Below are positions 17,178-24,830 of a stretch of DNA of 64,000 bases, one piece after another. Position 1 is the first letter of the stretch, and each line of letters starts with the position of its first letter. This stretch comes from Acidimicrobiia bacterium (GTDB lineage: Bacteria > Acidobacteriota > Terriglobia > Bryobacterales > Bryobacteraceae). Below the pieces are notes generated by a model. That model was not told the origin of the DNA. It saw only the letters and a list, made by a program, of their open reading frames with translations, and did not search any database. The translations under genes were made by a program, and so were the position numbers. The stretch lies in NCBI GenBank assembly GCA_016871315.1, contig VFZE01000002.1, positions 1 through 64,000 on the forward strand, written 5' to 3'.

Positions 17178-18019
17178 GGCAGCCTCAGCAGGCGGCTTGC
17201 CGTCCCGGTGAACACCTTCTTGCGAACCTCATCCGGAACCTGGCAGGCGTTGAACAGCGCCGTGTAGCGCTCAATCATCACATCCAGCGCGTCGTTGTCG
17301 GTGCCGAACAGCAGTTTCTCGAACGCATGCGGCGTGTCCTTGGGCATGTGCGCCTGACCCGATGTCAGACCCCACCACAGGTAGCGGCGGAACTCGGCCA
17401 GGTCATCCTTCTTCTTGATCAGCGTGCTGCCCGTCACATCGAACCAGACGTTCGGATTCCAACGCGCCACCTCGGCCGCTTCGTCGTACCAGGGATTGCC
17501 CAGGTGCGCGCCCACAAGGTTCAGGCTCGGGAAGGCGCGCGCCAGCGTGTCCAGGTACATCGGCCGCATCCGCGCCGCCGATCCCTTCCACCGCGGCACC
17601 TTGTCGTTAGGCCGGAAGCTGATGCCCGTGTGCAGCAGCGTCAACAAACCATACTGCTCGGCCCGCGCGAAGGCCAGCGCGTAGCTTCGGTCGTCGTAGT
17701 TCTTCTCCGGACTGTGGATCTTCAGCCCCACGAATCCGGCCAGGTGCGCCTGGTCGATATGCTCCAGCACTTGAGGGTGATCCAGATCGATCCACAGGAC
17801 CGGCTTGATCGCCGCCGGATGTTTGCGTGCCGCCTCCTTCAGCGTGTTCATATGCTCGGGTGTCGCCGACAGGCACGCCACCGCCCTATGCTTGGCGTAC
17901 GTGGCTGCGGTCTTCTCGATCCATCCCGCTTCATCGCGAAGATGGATGTGCACGTCCACGTAGGCCGGCGTCTGCGCCAGCGCCGCCAGGCATGCGGCAA
18001 TCAGCAGGATCAGTTTCAT
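17174..18019 (-). CDS. Exported TIM-barrel amidohydrolase
   Basis: A 281-residue protein with a signal peptide (MKLILLIAACLAALAQT) and the amidohydrolase strand-1 motif YVDVHIH. Further features include VGLKIHSPE (a Lys-containing strand as in amidohydrolase-2 enzymes), LLTLLHTG, LVGAHLGN and KLLFGTDND with the final metal-ligand Asp. The family includes decarboxylases and lactonases. The substrate is unknown. It is first in a two-gene operon with the D-aminoacylase (4-bp ATGA overlap), so the pair may process a common substrate outside the cytoplasm. It is divergent from the sigma-factor operon; the 58-bp gap holds a CTCAAT-N11-ATTGAG inverted repeat. Confidence 0.8.
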   Translation of the reverse strand: MKLILLIAACLAALAQTPAYVDVHIHLRDEAGWIEKTAATYAKHRAVACLSATPEHMNTLKEAARKHPAAIKPVLWIDLDHPQVLEHIDQAHLAGFVGLKIHSPEKNYDDRSYALAFARAEQYGLLTLLHTGISFRPNDKVPRWKGSAARMRPMYLDTLARAFPSLNLVGAHLGNPWYDEAAEVARWNPNVWFDVTGSTLIKKKDDLAEFRRYLWWGLTSGQAHMPKDTPHAFEKLLFGTDNDALDVMIERYTALFNACQVPDEVRKKVFTGTASRLLRLP

Positions 18020-18077
18020 CTCAATGAGCCTATCCTATTGAGCCGGCGTCCGCTGTGTTATAGTACAGCCGCGGAGG

Positions 18078-18632
18078 ATGCGAAAACGAGGGCCAAAGGA
18101 TGTTCCCGTACCGGCGCGCAAGAACGTCGACTATCTGTTCAGCGTGACCTATGAGGAACTGCGCCGTTTGGCGGTTTCGGTGAAGAGCGGCGACCAAGCC
18201 TCCACACTCAATCCCACGGCGCTGGTTCACGAGGCCTGGCTGAAGCTGGCGCGCTCCTCCGAGTTCGCCGCCACCTCTCACCTGCACTTCAAGCGCATCG
18301 CCGCGCGCGCCATGCGCCAGGTGCTGGTGGAGGCTGCCCGGCGCCGCACCTCGCAAAAACGCGGCGGCGGCGGTGAGGCCGTTTTCGTCACCTTCGATGA
18401 GTCGCTTGATCAACCGGCGGCGCAGGATGAGGAGATGCTGCGGCTCGACCGTGCCCTGGACGACCTTGCCCGCTTGAACCCGCGTCAGGCAGACATGGTG
18501 GAGGCGCGTTTCTTCGGCGGGTTCGACATCCCGGAGACCGCGCAACTGCTTGAAGTCTCCGAAGCCACCATCCTGCGCGACTGGCGCGCCGCCAAGGCAT
18601 GGCTGGCGATCGAGATCCGCCCGGGCCAATAA
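18078..18632 (+). CDS. ECF-like RNA polymerase sigma factor
   Basis: A 184-residue sigma-70-like factor of the ECF-like subgroup common in Acidobacteria and Planctomycetes. The region-2 motif YEELRRLA is followed by TLNPTALVHEAWLKL, FKRIAARAMRQVLVEAARRR and a region-4 helix-turn-helix (ETAQLLEVSEATILRDWRAA). The N-terminal helix before YEELRRLA is shorter than usual. ATG 18078 lies directly after GGAGG with no spacer, so the true start may differ. The downstream Ser/Thr kinase starts four bases after the stop, which is the standard partner in this family. The kinase may control the sigma factor or respond to the same signal. A TATAGT -10 candidate lies at 18059-18064. Confidence 0.88.
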   Translation: MRKRGPKDVPVPARKNVDYLFSVTYEELRRLAVSVKSGDQASTLNPTALVHEAWLKLARSSEFAATSHLHFKRIAARAMRQVLVEAARRRTSQKRGGGGEAVFVTFDESLDQPAAQDEEMLRLDRALDDLARLNPRQADMVEARFFGGFDIPETAQLLEVSEATILRDWRAAKAWLAIEIRPGQ

Positions 18633-18636
18633 CGGC

Positions 18637-21192
18637 ATGGATCGCGAGCGGTGGGAAAAGATCCAGTCGCTGTTCCACCACGCCGTTGGTCTCGATCCCC
18701 CATCGCGCACTCCATACCTCGAAACCGAATGTGGAGGCGACACCCAGCTTCTCGCTCAGATCCTCTCCATGCTGGAGGAGGATGAGCATGGTTCGTCACT
18801 GATCGACCGCGGGGCAGGGCAGGCCGCCGCGCAGGCGCTGGACGCTTCTCTCTCGCAGCGCGAGTTCGGTCCTTATCGCATTCAGCGCGTGCTGGGCGAA
18901 GGCGGCATGGGCATCGTCTATTTCGCCGGGCGCGAGGACCTGGGCAGCGTGGCGGCGATCAAGGTTCTCCGCGACGCCTGGATGTCGCCTTCCCGCCGCG
19001 AGCGGTTCGCCGTCGAGCAACGCACCCTTGCCCGCCTTTCCCATCCCTCCATCGCCCGGCTCTACGATGCCGACACACTCCCCGACGGCACGCCCTGGTT
19101 CGCCATGGAGTACGTCGAAGGGGTTCCTATCACCAATGACTGCCTCCTCCTCCACAGTTCCATCCAAGACCGCTTGCGCCTGTTCCGTGCCGTCTGCGAG
19201 GCCGTCCAATATGCGCATTCGCATGCCGTCATCCATCGCGACCTGAAGCCGTCCAACATCCTGGTGCAGGCCGATGGAGCGGTAAAGCTGCTTGACTTCG
19301 GCATCGCGAAACAGCTGGACCAGACTGATAGCCAGCACCGCACGCTAACAGGGCTGCGTCTCATGACGCCCGCCTATGCCGCGCCGGAGCAGATTCGCGG
19401 CCAGGAGGCCGGCATCTATTCCGACGTCTATTCGCTCGGCGTCATTCTGTATGAGTTGCTGACGGACCAGCTGCCATTCGATGCCAACAACCGCCAGCCG
19501 GGCCAGGAGCCTCTAAAGCCCTCCCAGCGTGCGCGGCGCGCAGGCTGGGGCGATCTCGACGTGCTCTGCCTCACGGCGATGCACAACGATCCGCAACGGC
19601 GCTACGGTTCCGCCGAAGCGTTGATTCGCGACATCGATCATTACCTTGCCGGCCAGCCGCTGGAGGCGCGTCCGGATAGCGCAAGCTACCGGATTGGGAA
19701 ATTTCTTCGCCGGAACCAACGCGCCGTCGCCGCCGCCGCGGTGCTGTTTGCCGGAATTACCGGGCTCGTCATTTACTACACGGTGCGGCTGGCCGCCGCG
19801 CGCAACGAGGCACTGGCGGAAAGTGCTCGGACGCAGCGGGTGCTGCGCTTCACGCTGAACCTGTTCCAGGGCGGTGATAAAGACGCCGGGCCGGCCACAA
19901 ACCTCCGCGTCACGGAGTTGCTTGACCGCGGCGCGGCGGAGGCGGGCGCTCTCGAGAACGAACCGGAGGTTCAGGCGGAACTCTACGCGTCGCTCGGCGA
20001 GGTCTACGCCAAGCTTGGCCTCCTGGACCGCGCCGACTCCTTGCTCCACGCCGCTCTCGACCGCCGCAAGAGCCTGTTCGGCGAAGAACACCCGCGTGTG
20101 GCGGAGAGTCTAGTCCAGATCGGTCTGCTCCGGGACAACCAGGCAAAGCTCGAAGAAGCCGAAATGCTGGTTCGCCAAGGGCTGGAGATGAGCAAGCGCA
20201 AATTGCCTCCCGGCCATCCTGGCATCGCCGCCGCCACGCATGCCCTCGGCAAAGTGCTCCAGGATCGCGGCCGCTACGGCGAGGCGATTCCGGTGCTCCA
20301 GGAGGCCGTCCGGCTGCGTTCCGCGCCGGGCGTGGCCAAAGCTGCGCTTGCCGAAAGCCTGTTCGAGCTCGCCGGAGCACATTTTTACGCCGGCAATTAC
20401 GACCGCTCCGAAGAGCTCAACCGCCGCCTGCTGTCGATGCATCGCGAGATCTACGGCGCCCGGCATCCGATGGTGGCCGAAGACCTGATCAACCTCGGCG
20501 CCATCCAGCAGGAGCGCGGCAACTATCCGGAAGCGGAACGCTACCACCGTCAGGCGCTCGCCATCACGGAAGCTTTCTATGGAGACAGCCATCACAAGAC
20601 GGCGACAGGGCTGACGCTGGTGGCGCGCGCTCTCGGCTATCAGAAGCGGCACCAGGAAGCGGCTGAGCTGCTCGCGCGCGCTCTCCTCATCCAGGAGAAG
20701 GTATTCGGCAAGATCCACCCGCGCGTCGCCTCGGCGCTGAACGAGATGGGTGTGGTCGCGCTCGTGCGCGCCAACTACAAGGAGGCCGAAGCGGTCTTCA
20801 CGCGGACCGCGGAGATTTATCGCTCTGTCTACGCGGGCAAACACTACCTGATGGGAATCGCGCTGGCCAACCTGGCCAGCGTCTACATGGCCCAGAAACA
20901 GGACCGGCGCGCCGAGCCGCTCTTCCGCCAGGCGATCGAAATCTACAAGCAGACGCTGCCTCCGGGCCACTTGAACGAAGGTATCACGCGCATCAAGCTC
21001 GGCCGCGCCCTGCTGCGGCAGGATCGTTTCGCCGAAGCCGAGCAGGAAAGCCTGGCCGGCTACGAGATCTTGAGCAGGCAGGCTAACCCTTCGGTGAGCT
21101 GGCTGCAAAACGCGCGCGAGGACCTCGGCGTCATCTACACGCGCCTCAATCAGCCGGACAAAGCCAAGAAGTTTCTTGCGCGCGCAAAGTGA
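18637..21192 (+). CDS. Ser/Thr protein kinase with TPR sensor region
   Basis: An 851-residue Hanks-type kinase. The glycine loop GEGGMG starts at residue 87, with invariant Lys109, HRDLKPSN at 199-206 and DFG at 219-221; all catalytic residues are present. One membrane helix at about 361-383 follows. The C-terminal 460 residues are tetratricopeptide repeats of the NB-ARC/kinesin-light-chain kind, seen as recurring YAKLGLLDRADSL and ERGNYPEAERYHRQAL units. The start is ATG 18637, four bases after the sigma-factor stop. The frame is open further upstream inside the sigma gene, but those residues are not conserved. The kinase acts in the cytoplasm; the TPRs lie after the membrane helix and probably bind a partner protein. 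Confidence 0.92.
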   Translation: MDRERWEKIQSLFHHAVGLDPPSRTPYLETECGGDTQLLAQILSMLEEDEHGSSLIDRGAGQAAAQALDASLSQREFGPYRIQRVLGEGGMGIVYFAGREDLGSVAAIKVLRDAWMSPSRRERFAVEQRTLARLSHPSIARLYDADTLPDGTPWFAMEYVEGVPITNDCLLLHSSIQDRLRLFRAVCEAVQYAHSHAVIHRDLKPSNILVQADGAVKLLDFGIAKQLDQTDSQHRTLTGLRLMTPAYAAPEQIRGQEAGIYSDVYSLGVILYELLTDQLPFDANNRQPGQEPLKPSQRARRAGWGDLDVLCLTAMHNDPQRRYGSAEALIRDIDHYLAGQPLEARPDSASYRIGKFLRRNQRAVAAAAVLFAGITGLVIYYTVRLAAARNEALAESARTQRVLRFTLNLFQGGDKDAGPATNLRVTELLDRGAAEAGALENEPEVQAELYASLGEVYAKLGLLDRADSLLHAALDRRKSLFGEEHPRVAESLVQIGLLRDNQAKLEEAEMLVRQGLEMSKRKLPPGHPGIAAATHALGKVLQDRGRYGEAIPVLQEAVRLRSAPGVAKAALAESLFELAGAHFYAGNYDRSEELNRRLLSMHREIYGARHPMVAEDLINLGAIQQERGNYPEAERYHRQALAITEAFYGDSHHKTATGLTLVARALGYQKRHQEAAELLARALLIQEKVFGKIHPRVASALNEMGVVALVRANYKEAEAVFTRTAEIYRSVYAGKHYLMGIALANLASVYMAQKQDRRAEPLFRQAIEIYKQTLPPGHLNEGITRIKLGRALLRQDRFAEAEQESLAGYEILSRQANPSVSWLQNAREDLGVIYTRLNQPDKAKKFLARAK

Positions 21193-21212
21193 GATAATGG
21201 CGTGCAATCGCA

Positions 21213-23111
21213 TTGAATCTCCGGCTTACATTTCTGTTCTGTCTGGCGGTCTCCGGCGCGGCCATCGCGCAGACGCCCTATTCCATTGAGGACGGGACCG
21301 CCTTCCTGAATTTCTGGTGCCGCGCCTGCCACACCGGCAGCAAGCCTCAAGGCAACTTCGATCTCGGCGTTCTAGCATCCGGCCAGACGCTGGCCACCGA
21401 GCCGCAGCGGTGGAACAAGCTGATCTCGCGCGTCGAGAATCTCGAGATGCCGCCGAAGGGGGCGCCGGTTCCCACCGCCGAACAGCGCGCGCAGTTCACC
21501 GAATGGGCTGCTATGGCCGTCCGTGAACAGGCCTGCGCGGGCGGCATGCGTCCCGGCCCCTCAATGATCCGCCGGCTCAATCGCGACGAGTACGCTGCCA
21601 CCATCCGCGACCTGTTCGATATGCACCTCGACATCGCGCAGGCGCTGCCCGAAGACGGCGCCGGCGGCGAAGGCTTCGACAACGCCGCCGAGACGCTCTT
21701 CCTCACTGGCTTGCATTCGGAAAAGTACATGGCCGCGGCGAGGTTCATCGCCGATTTCGCCGCCCGCGAATTCAAATCGCGCGCCAAGATCTTCACCGTC
21801 GAGCCTGGCCCTCAACTCACTGAGGATCGCGCTGCACGCATGATTTTCGAGAAGCTCCTGCCACGCGCTTTCCGCCGCCCGGTAACCGGCAAAGAGATTT
21901 CCCCTTACGTCTCGCTCTATCAGTCGGCGCGGCGCGAAGGGGAATCGTTTGAGGGCGCCGTTCTATTTGCGGTTCGCGGCGCGCTCGTCAGCCCGATGTT
22001 CCTCTACCGCGCCGAACCGCCGAACCTGACGGCTGCCAGGAAGCCGCTGGAGGCCTACGCCCTGGCCTCGCGGCTCTCTTATTTCCTGTGGGGCAGCATG
22101 CCCGACGAGTTGCTCTTCGACGGCGCGGCCTCCGGCGGCTTGCAGGAACCCGCGGTCCTTAAGTACATGGTCGGCCGCATGCTCCGTAACGACCGTTCGC
22201 TCGTCTTCGCCCAGCGCTTCATCGAGCAATGGCTGCGCACGCGCGAGCTGGGCGGCGAGAAGACGCCCGACCCGAGGCTGTTCCCCGCCTACGCCGCCGA
22301 TGAGGATCTGCGCTCCGACATCCGCCTTCAGCCCGTCCTCTTTTTCCGGGAGATTCTGCTGCGCAACCGCTCGCTGCTGGAACTCATCGACTCCAACCAC
22401 ACCATCGGCACCCGTCACCTGGAGCGCCACTACGGCTTGCAGTTGCCGCTGAACCCGAATGCGCGCCAGCAGCCTCAATGGGTGGAACTGCCGCAAGGGT
22501 CCAACCGCGGCGGCCTGCTGGGCATGGCCGCCGTGCTCACCGTTTCTTCGTACCCTTACCGCACCAGTCCCGTGCTGCGCGGCGCATGGATCATGGACTC
22601 TATCCTCGGCACGCCGCCGCCCCCGCCGCCGCCCGACGTTCCAGAATTGCCTGAACAGCACGAAGGCGCACCGCCGCAATCGGTGCGCGAACGCCTGGCC
22701 CGCCATCGCGCCGACGCTGTGTGCGCTAGTTGCCACAACCGTATGGATCCGCTCGGGCTGCCGCTGGAAAACTTCGACGCCATCGGCCGCTGGCGCGCCG
22801 AAGATGGCGGCAGGCCGGTGGACGCCTCGGCCGAACTGCCGGATGGAACCCGCATCGACGGTCCCGCAGGGTTGAAAGCGGCGCTTGCCGCGCGCAAGGA
22901 CCTGTTCCTCCGGAACCTCACCGGCAAGATGCTCGGCTATGCGTTGGGTCGCGGGCTCACCATCGAGGACTCCTGCACGGTGGACCACATTTTGTCCAGG
23001 TTGAAGGATAATAACTACAGCGCGCAAACCCTGATAGAAGAGATCGTGCTGAGCGTGCCGTTCCGCTATCAGGCGCCCGGGAAGAGTTTGCAGAGGGAGA
23101 ACAGTCGGTGA
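21213..23111 (+). CDS. Planctomycete-cytochrome family protein (DUF1587/DUF1592/DUF1588/DUF1585)
   Basis: A 632-residue exported protein starting at TTG 21213 with a signal peptide (LTFLFCLAVSGAAIAQ). A first CxxCH (CRACH, residues 36-40) marks a planctomycete-type cytochrome c segment. Then follow the conserved blocks PSMIRRLNRDEYAATIRDLF (DUF1587), RAFRRPVTGKE and RLSYFLWGSMPDELL (DUF1592), SSYPYRTSPVLRGAWI with a second CASCH (DUF1588), and TGKMLGYALGRGL (DUF1585). These proteins occur almost always beside a DUF1552 protein, as here. The biochemical function is unproven. A role in periplasmic electron transfer linked to degradation of complex compounds is an inference. Confidence 0.88.
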   Translation: MNLRLTFLFCLAVSGAAIAQTPYSIEDGTAFLNFWCRACHTGSKPQGNFDLGVLASGQTLATEPQRWNKLISRVENLEMPPKGAPVPTAEQRAQFTEWAAMAVREQACAGGMRPGPSMIRRLNRDEYAATIRDLFDMHLDIAQALPEDGAGGEGFDNAAETLFLTGLHSEKYMAAARFIADFAAREFKSRAKIFTVEPGPQLTEDRAARMIFEKLLPRAFRRPVTGKEISPYVSLYQSARREGESFEGAVLFAVRGALVSPMFLYRAEPPNLTAARKPLEAYALASRLSYFLWGSMPDELLFDGAASGGLQEPAVLKYMVGRMLRNDRSLVFAQRFIEQWLRTRELGGEKTPDPRLFPAYAADEDLRSDIRLQPVLFFREILLRNRSLLELIDSNHTIGTRHLERHYGLQLPLNPNARQQPQWVELPQGSNRGGLLGMAAVLTVSSYPYRTSPVLRGAWIMDSILGTPPPPPPPDVPELPEQHEGAPPQSVRERLARHRADAVCASCHNRMDPLGLPLENFDAIGRWRAEDGGRPVDASAELPDGTRIDGPAGLKAALAARKDLFLRNLTGKMLGYALGRGLTIEDSCTVDHILSRLKDNNYSAQTLIEEIVLSVPFRYQAPGKSLQRENSR

Positions 23112-24430
23112 GCCTTCAAAACATTTCGCGAAGAACGCTGCTGCGGGGCGTTGGTGTCAGCCTCGGCCTGCCCTGGCTGGAGGCGCTGGCCTCCACCCCA
23201 GAAGCTGCGCCCATCCGCATGGGCATGCTCTACATGCCCAACGGCGTGAACACCAATCATTGGACGCCGGAGGGCACGGGCCGCGGCTTCACGCTTTCCA
23301 AGACGCTTTCCCCGCTCGCCGATGTGAAGGACCGCGTCGTCGTGTTGAGCCAGTTGTGGAACGAGGCGTCGAAAGGCGGTGACGGCCACTACGTCAAGGA
23401 AGCGGCCATCCTCACCTGCACCACGATCAAGAAAACGCCGGGCGCTGATCTTGCCAACGGCACATCGGTGGATCAGATGGCCGCGCAATCCTCGGCGCGC
23501 CACACGCCCATTCCGTCGCTCGAGCTCGGTGTCACGCCCGTCGCCATCGGCGTCGATGCCGTGGTCGGCTACACGCGCGTTTATGGCTCGCACATCGCCT
23601 GGAGCAATCCAACCACGCCGCTGGCTCGCGAACTCAACCCGCGTGCTGTCTACGAGCGTCTGTATCGCGCCACTACCAAGCCAACCGGCAATTCGGCCCG
23701 CATGGACGGGCTGCTGCTGGATCGCGTTTTAGGCGATGCGCGCCGCCTGCGCGCACAGGTCGGCTCCGAGGACAAGGCGCGATTGGACGAATATCTCTCC
23801 GTCATGCGCTCGCTTGAGGAGCGTGTCGAGCGCGCATCCAGCGCAACCGGGCAAACCTGGAAGCCGCGCGCGGCCATCGATCCTGACGCCGCGCCCACGG
23901 ACAGGCCCCGCGATCACGCCGAGCATGTCCGCCTGATGATGGACATGATCGCCGTGGCCTTCCAGACCGACACCACGCGCGTGGCCACCTTCATGTTCGG
24001 CAACGCCGTCAGCAATGTCAGCTTCCGCTTTCTCGAAGGCGTCACCGCCGGCCACCACGACGTCTCCCACCATTCGGGCGAGGCGGACAAGCTACGTCAG
24101 TACCAGATCATCAACCAGTGGCACATCGAGCAGTACGCCTATCTGCTCCGCAAACTCGCCGCCATGAAGGAAGGTGAATCCAGCGTGCTCGACAACTCGA
24201 TGGTGATGTTCGCCTCCGCCTTGAGCGACGGCCAGAAGCACGATCCGCACAACCTGCCCATCGTCGTTGCCGGACGCGCCGGCGGCCGTATCGATTCCGG
24301 CCAGCACCTCGTCTACACGAAAGACAGCCCGCTGGCGAACCTCTACGTCTCCATGCTCGATGCGTTCGGCGCGCCTGTCGAGCGCTTCGCCGATTCGACC
24401 GGCCACCTACCGGGACTGCTGCGCGGCTGA
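23108..24430 (+). CDS. DUF1552 family protein, Tat-exported
   Basis: A 440-residue protein translationally coupled to the DUF1592-type cytochrome (GTGA overlap; GTG start at 23108). The N-terminus SRRTLLRGVGVSLGLPWLEA is a twin-arginine signal. The body carries family-typical blocks GMLYMPNGVN, RALNP-like ELNPRAVYERL, DHAEHVRLMMDMIAVAFQTD and FRFLEGVTAGHHDVSHH. The last, with its His cluster, suggests a metal site of the alkaline-phosphatase/sulfatase kind (DUF1501-related). The gene pair is a signature of Planctomycetes, Verrucomicrobia and Acidobacteria; its substrate is unknown. Confidence 0.87.
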   Translation: MSLQNISRRTLLRGVGVSLGLPWLEALASTPEAAPIRMGMLYMPNGVNTNHWTPEGTGRGFTLSKTLSPLADVKDRVVVLSQLWNEASKGGDGHYVKEAAILTCTTIKKTPGADLANGTSVDQMAAQSSARHTPIPSLELGVTPVAIGVDAVVGYTRVYGSHIAWSNPTTPLARELNPRAVYERLYRATTKPTGNSARMDGLLLDRVLGDARRLRAQVGSEDKARLDEYLSVMRSLEERVERASSATGQTWKPRAAIDPDAAPTDRPRDHAEHVRLMMDMIAVAFQTDTTRVATFMFGNAVSNVSFRFLEGVTAGHHDVSHHSGEADKLRQYQIINQWHIEQYAYLLRKLAAMKEGESSVLDNSMVMFASALSDGQKHDPHNLPIVVAGRAGGRIDSGQHLVYTKDSPLANLYVSMLDAFGAPVERFADSTGHLPGLLRG

Positions 24431-24431
24431 T

Positions 24432-24830
24432 ATGGGGACCGCCGCCGCACTCCTGTTTCTCGCCGGCATTTGGACCGGCCAGATCCCCGGCCGCAACGGC
24501 GTCATGCAGGACATCGCCTTCCAGTTCACGCAGGAAAACGGCAAGCTCGGCGGCAAGCTGTATGGCGACTACCAAAGCAGCCCGATCAGCGAAGCCGTGG
24601 TTCACGGCGATTTGGTGACCTTCGTCGTGGTGACGCAGGAGCAGGCCGGCAACCAGATCAACACTTCCCGGCTGCGCTTCAGCGGCCGCATCGTGGGCGA
24701 GGAACTGGAGCTTTTCCGCGAGCGCGAATCCTCCACCAACGCCGGTAACGCCGGCGGGGTGCAACTGCGCGACAGCGGCAAGCAGAGCTTCCGCCTGAAG
24801 CGCATGATCCCGGCGTCAAAATCGCAGTAA
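24432..24830 (+). CDS. Small exported beta-strand protein, unknown
   Basis: A 132-residue protein beginning at ATG 24432, one base after the DUF1552 stop. The hydrophobic N-terminus (MGTAAALLFLAGIWTG) may be a signal peptide. The rest alternates beta-strands (AFQFTQENGKLGGKLYGDYQ, then RLRFSGRIVGEELELFRERE), resembling small lipocalin-like or META-like domains found as extra genes in such operons. It is the last gene of the sigma-kinase-cytochrome block. Its 3' end overlaps the convergent DUF5916-like gene by 15 bp. I do not recognise a specific function. Confidence 0.6.
   Translation: MGTAAALLFLAGIWTGQIPGRNGVMQDIAFQFTQENGKLGGKLYGDYQSSPISEAVVHGDLVTFVVVTQEQAGNQINTSRLRFSGRIVGEELELFRERESSTNAGNAGGVQLRDSGKQSFRLKRMIPASKSQ

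Noticed and set aside
18550-18636. 29-residue N-terminal extension of the kinase-TPR protein
   Set aside because: It lies within the sigma-factor coding end. ATG 18637 directly after the sigma stop is the normal arrangement.
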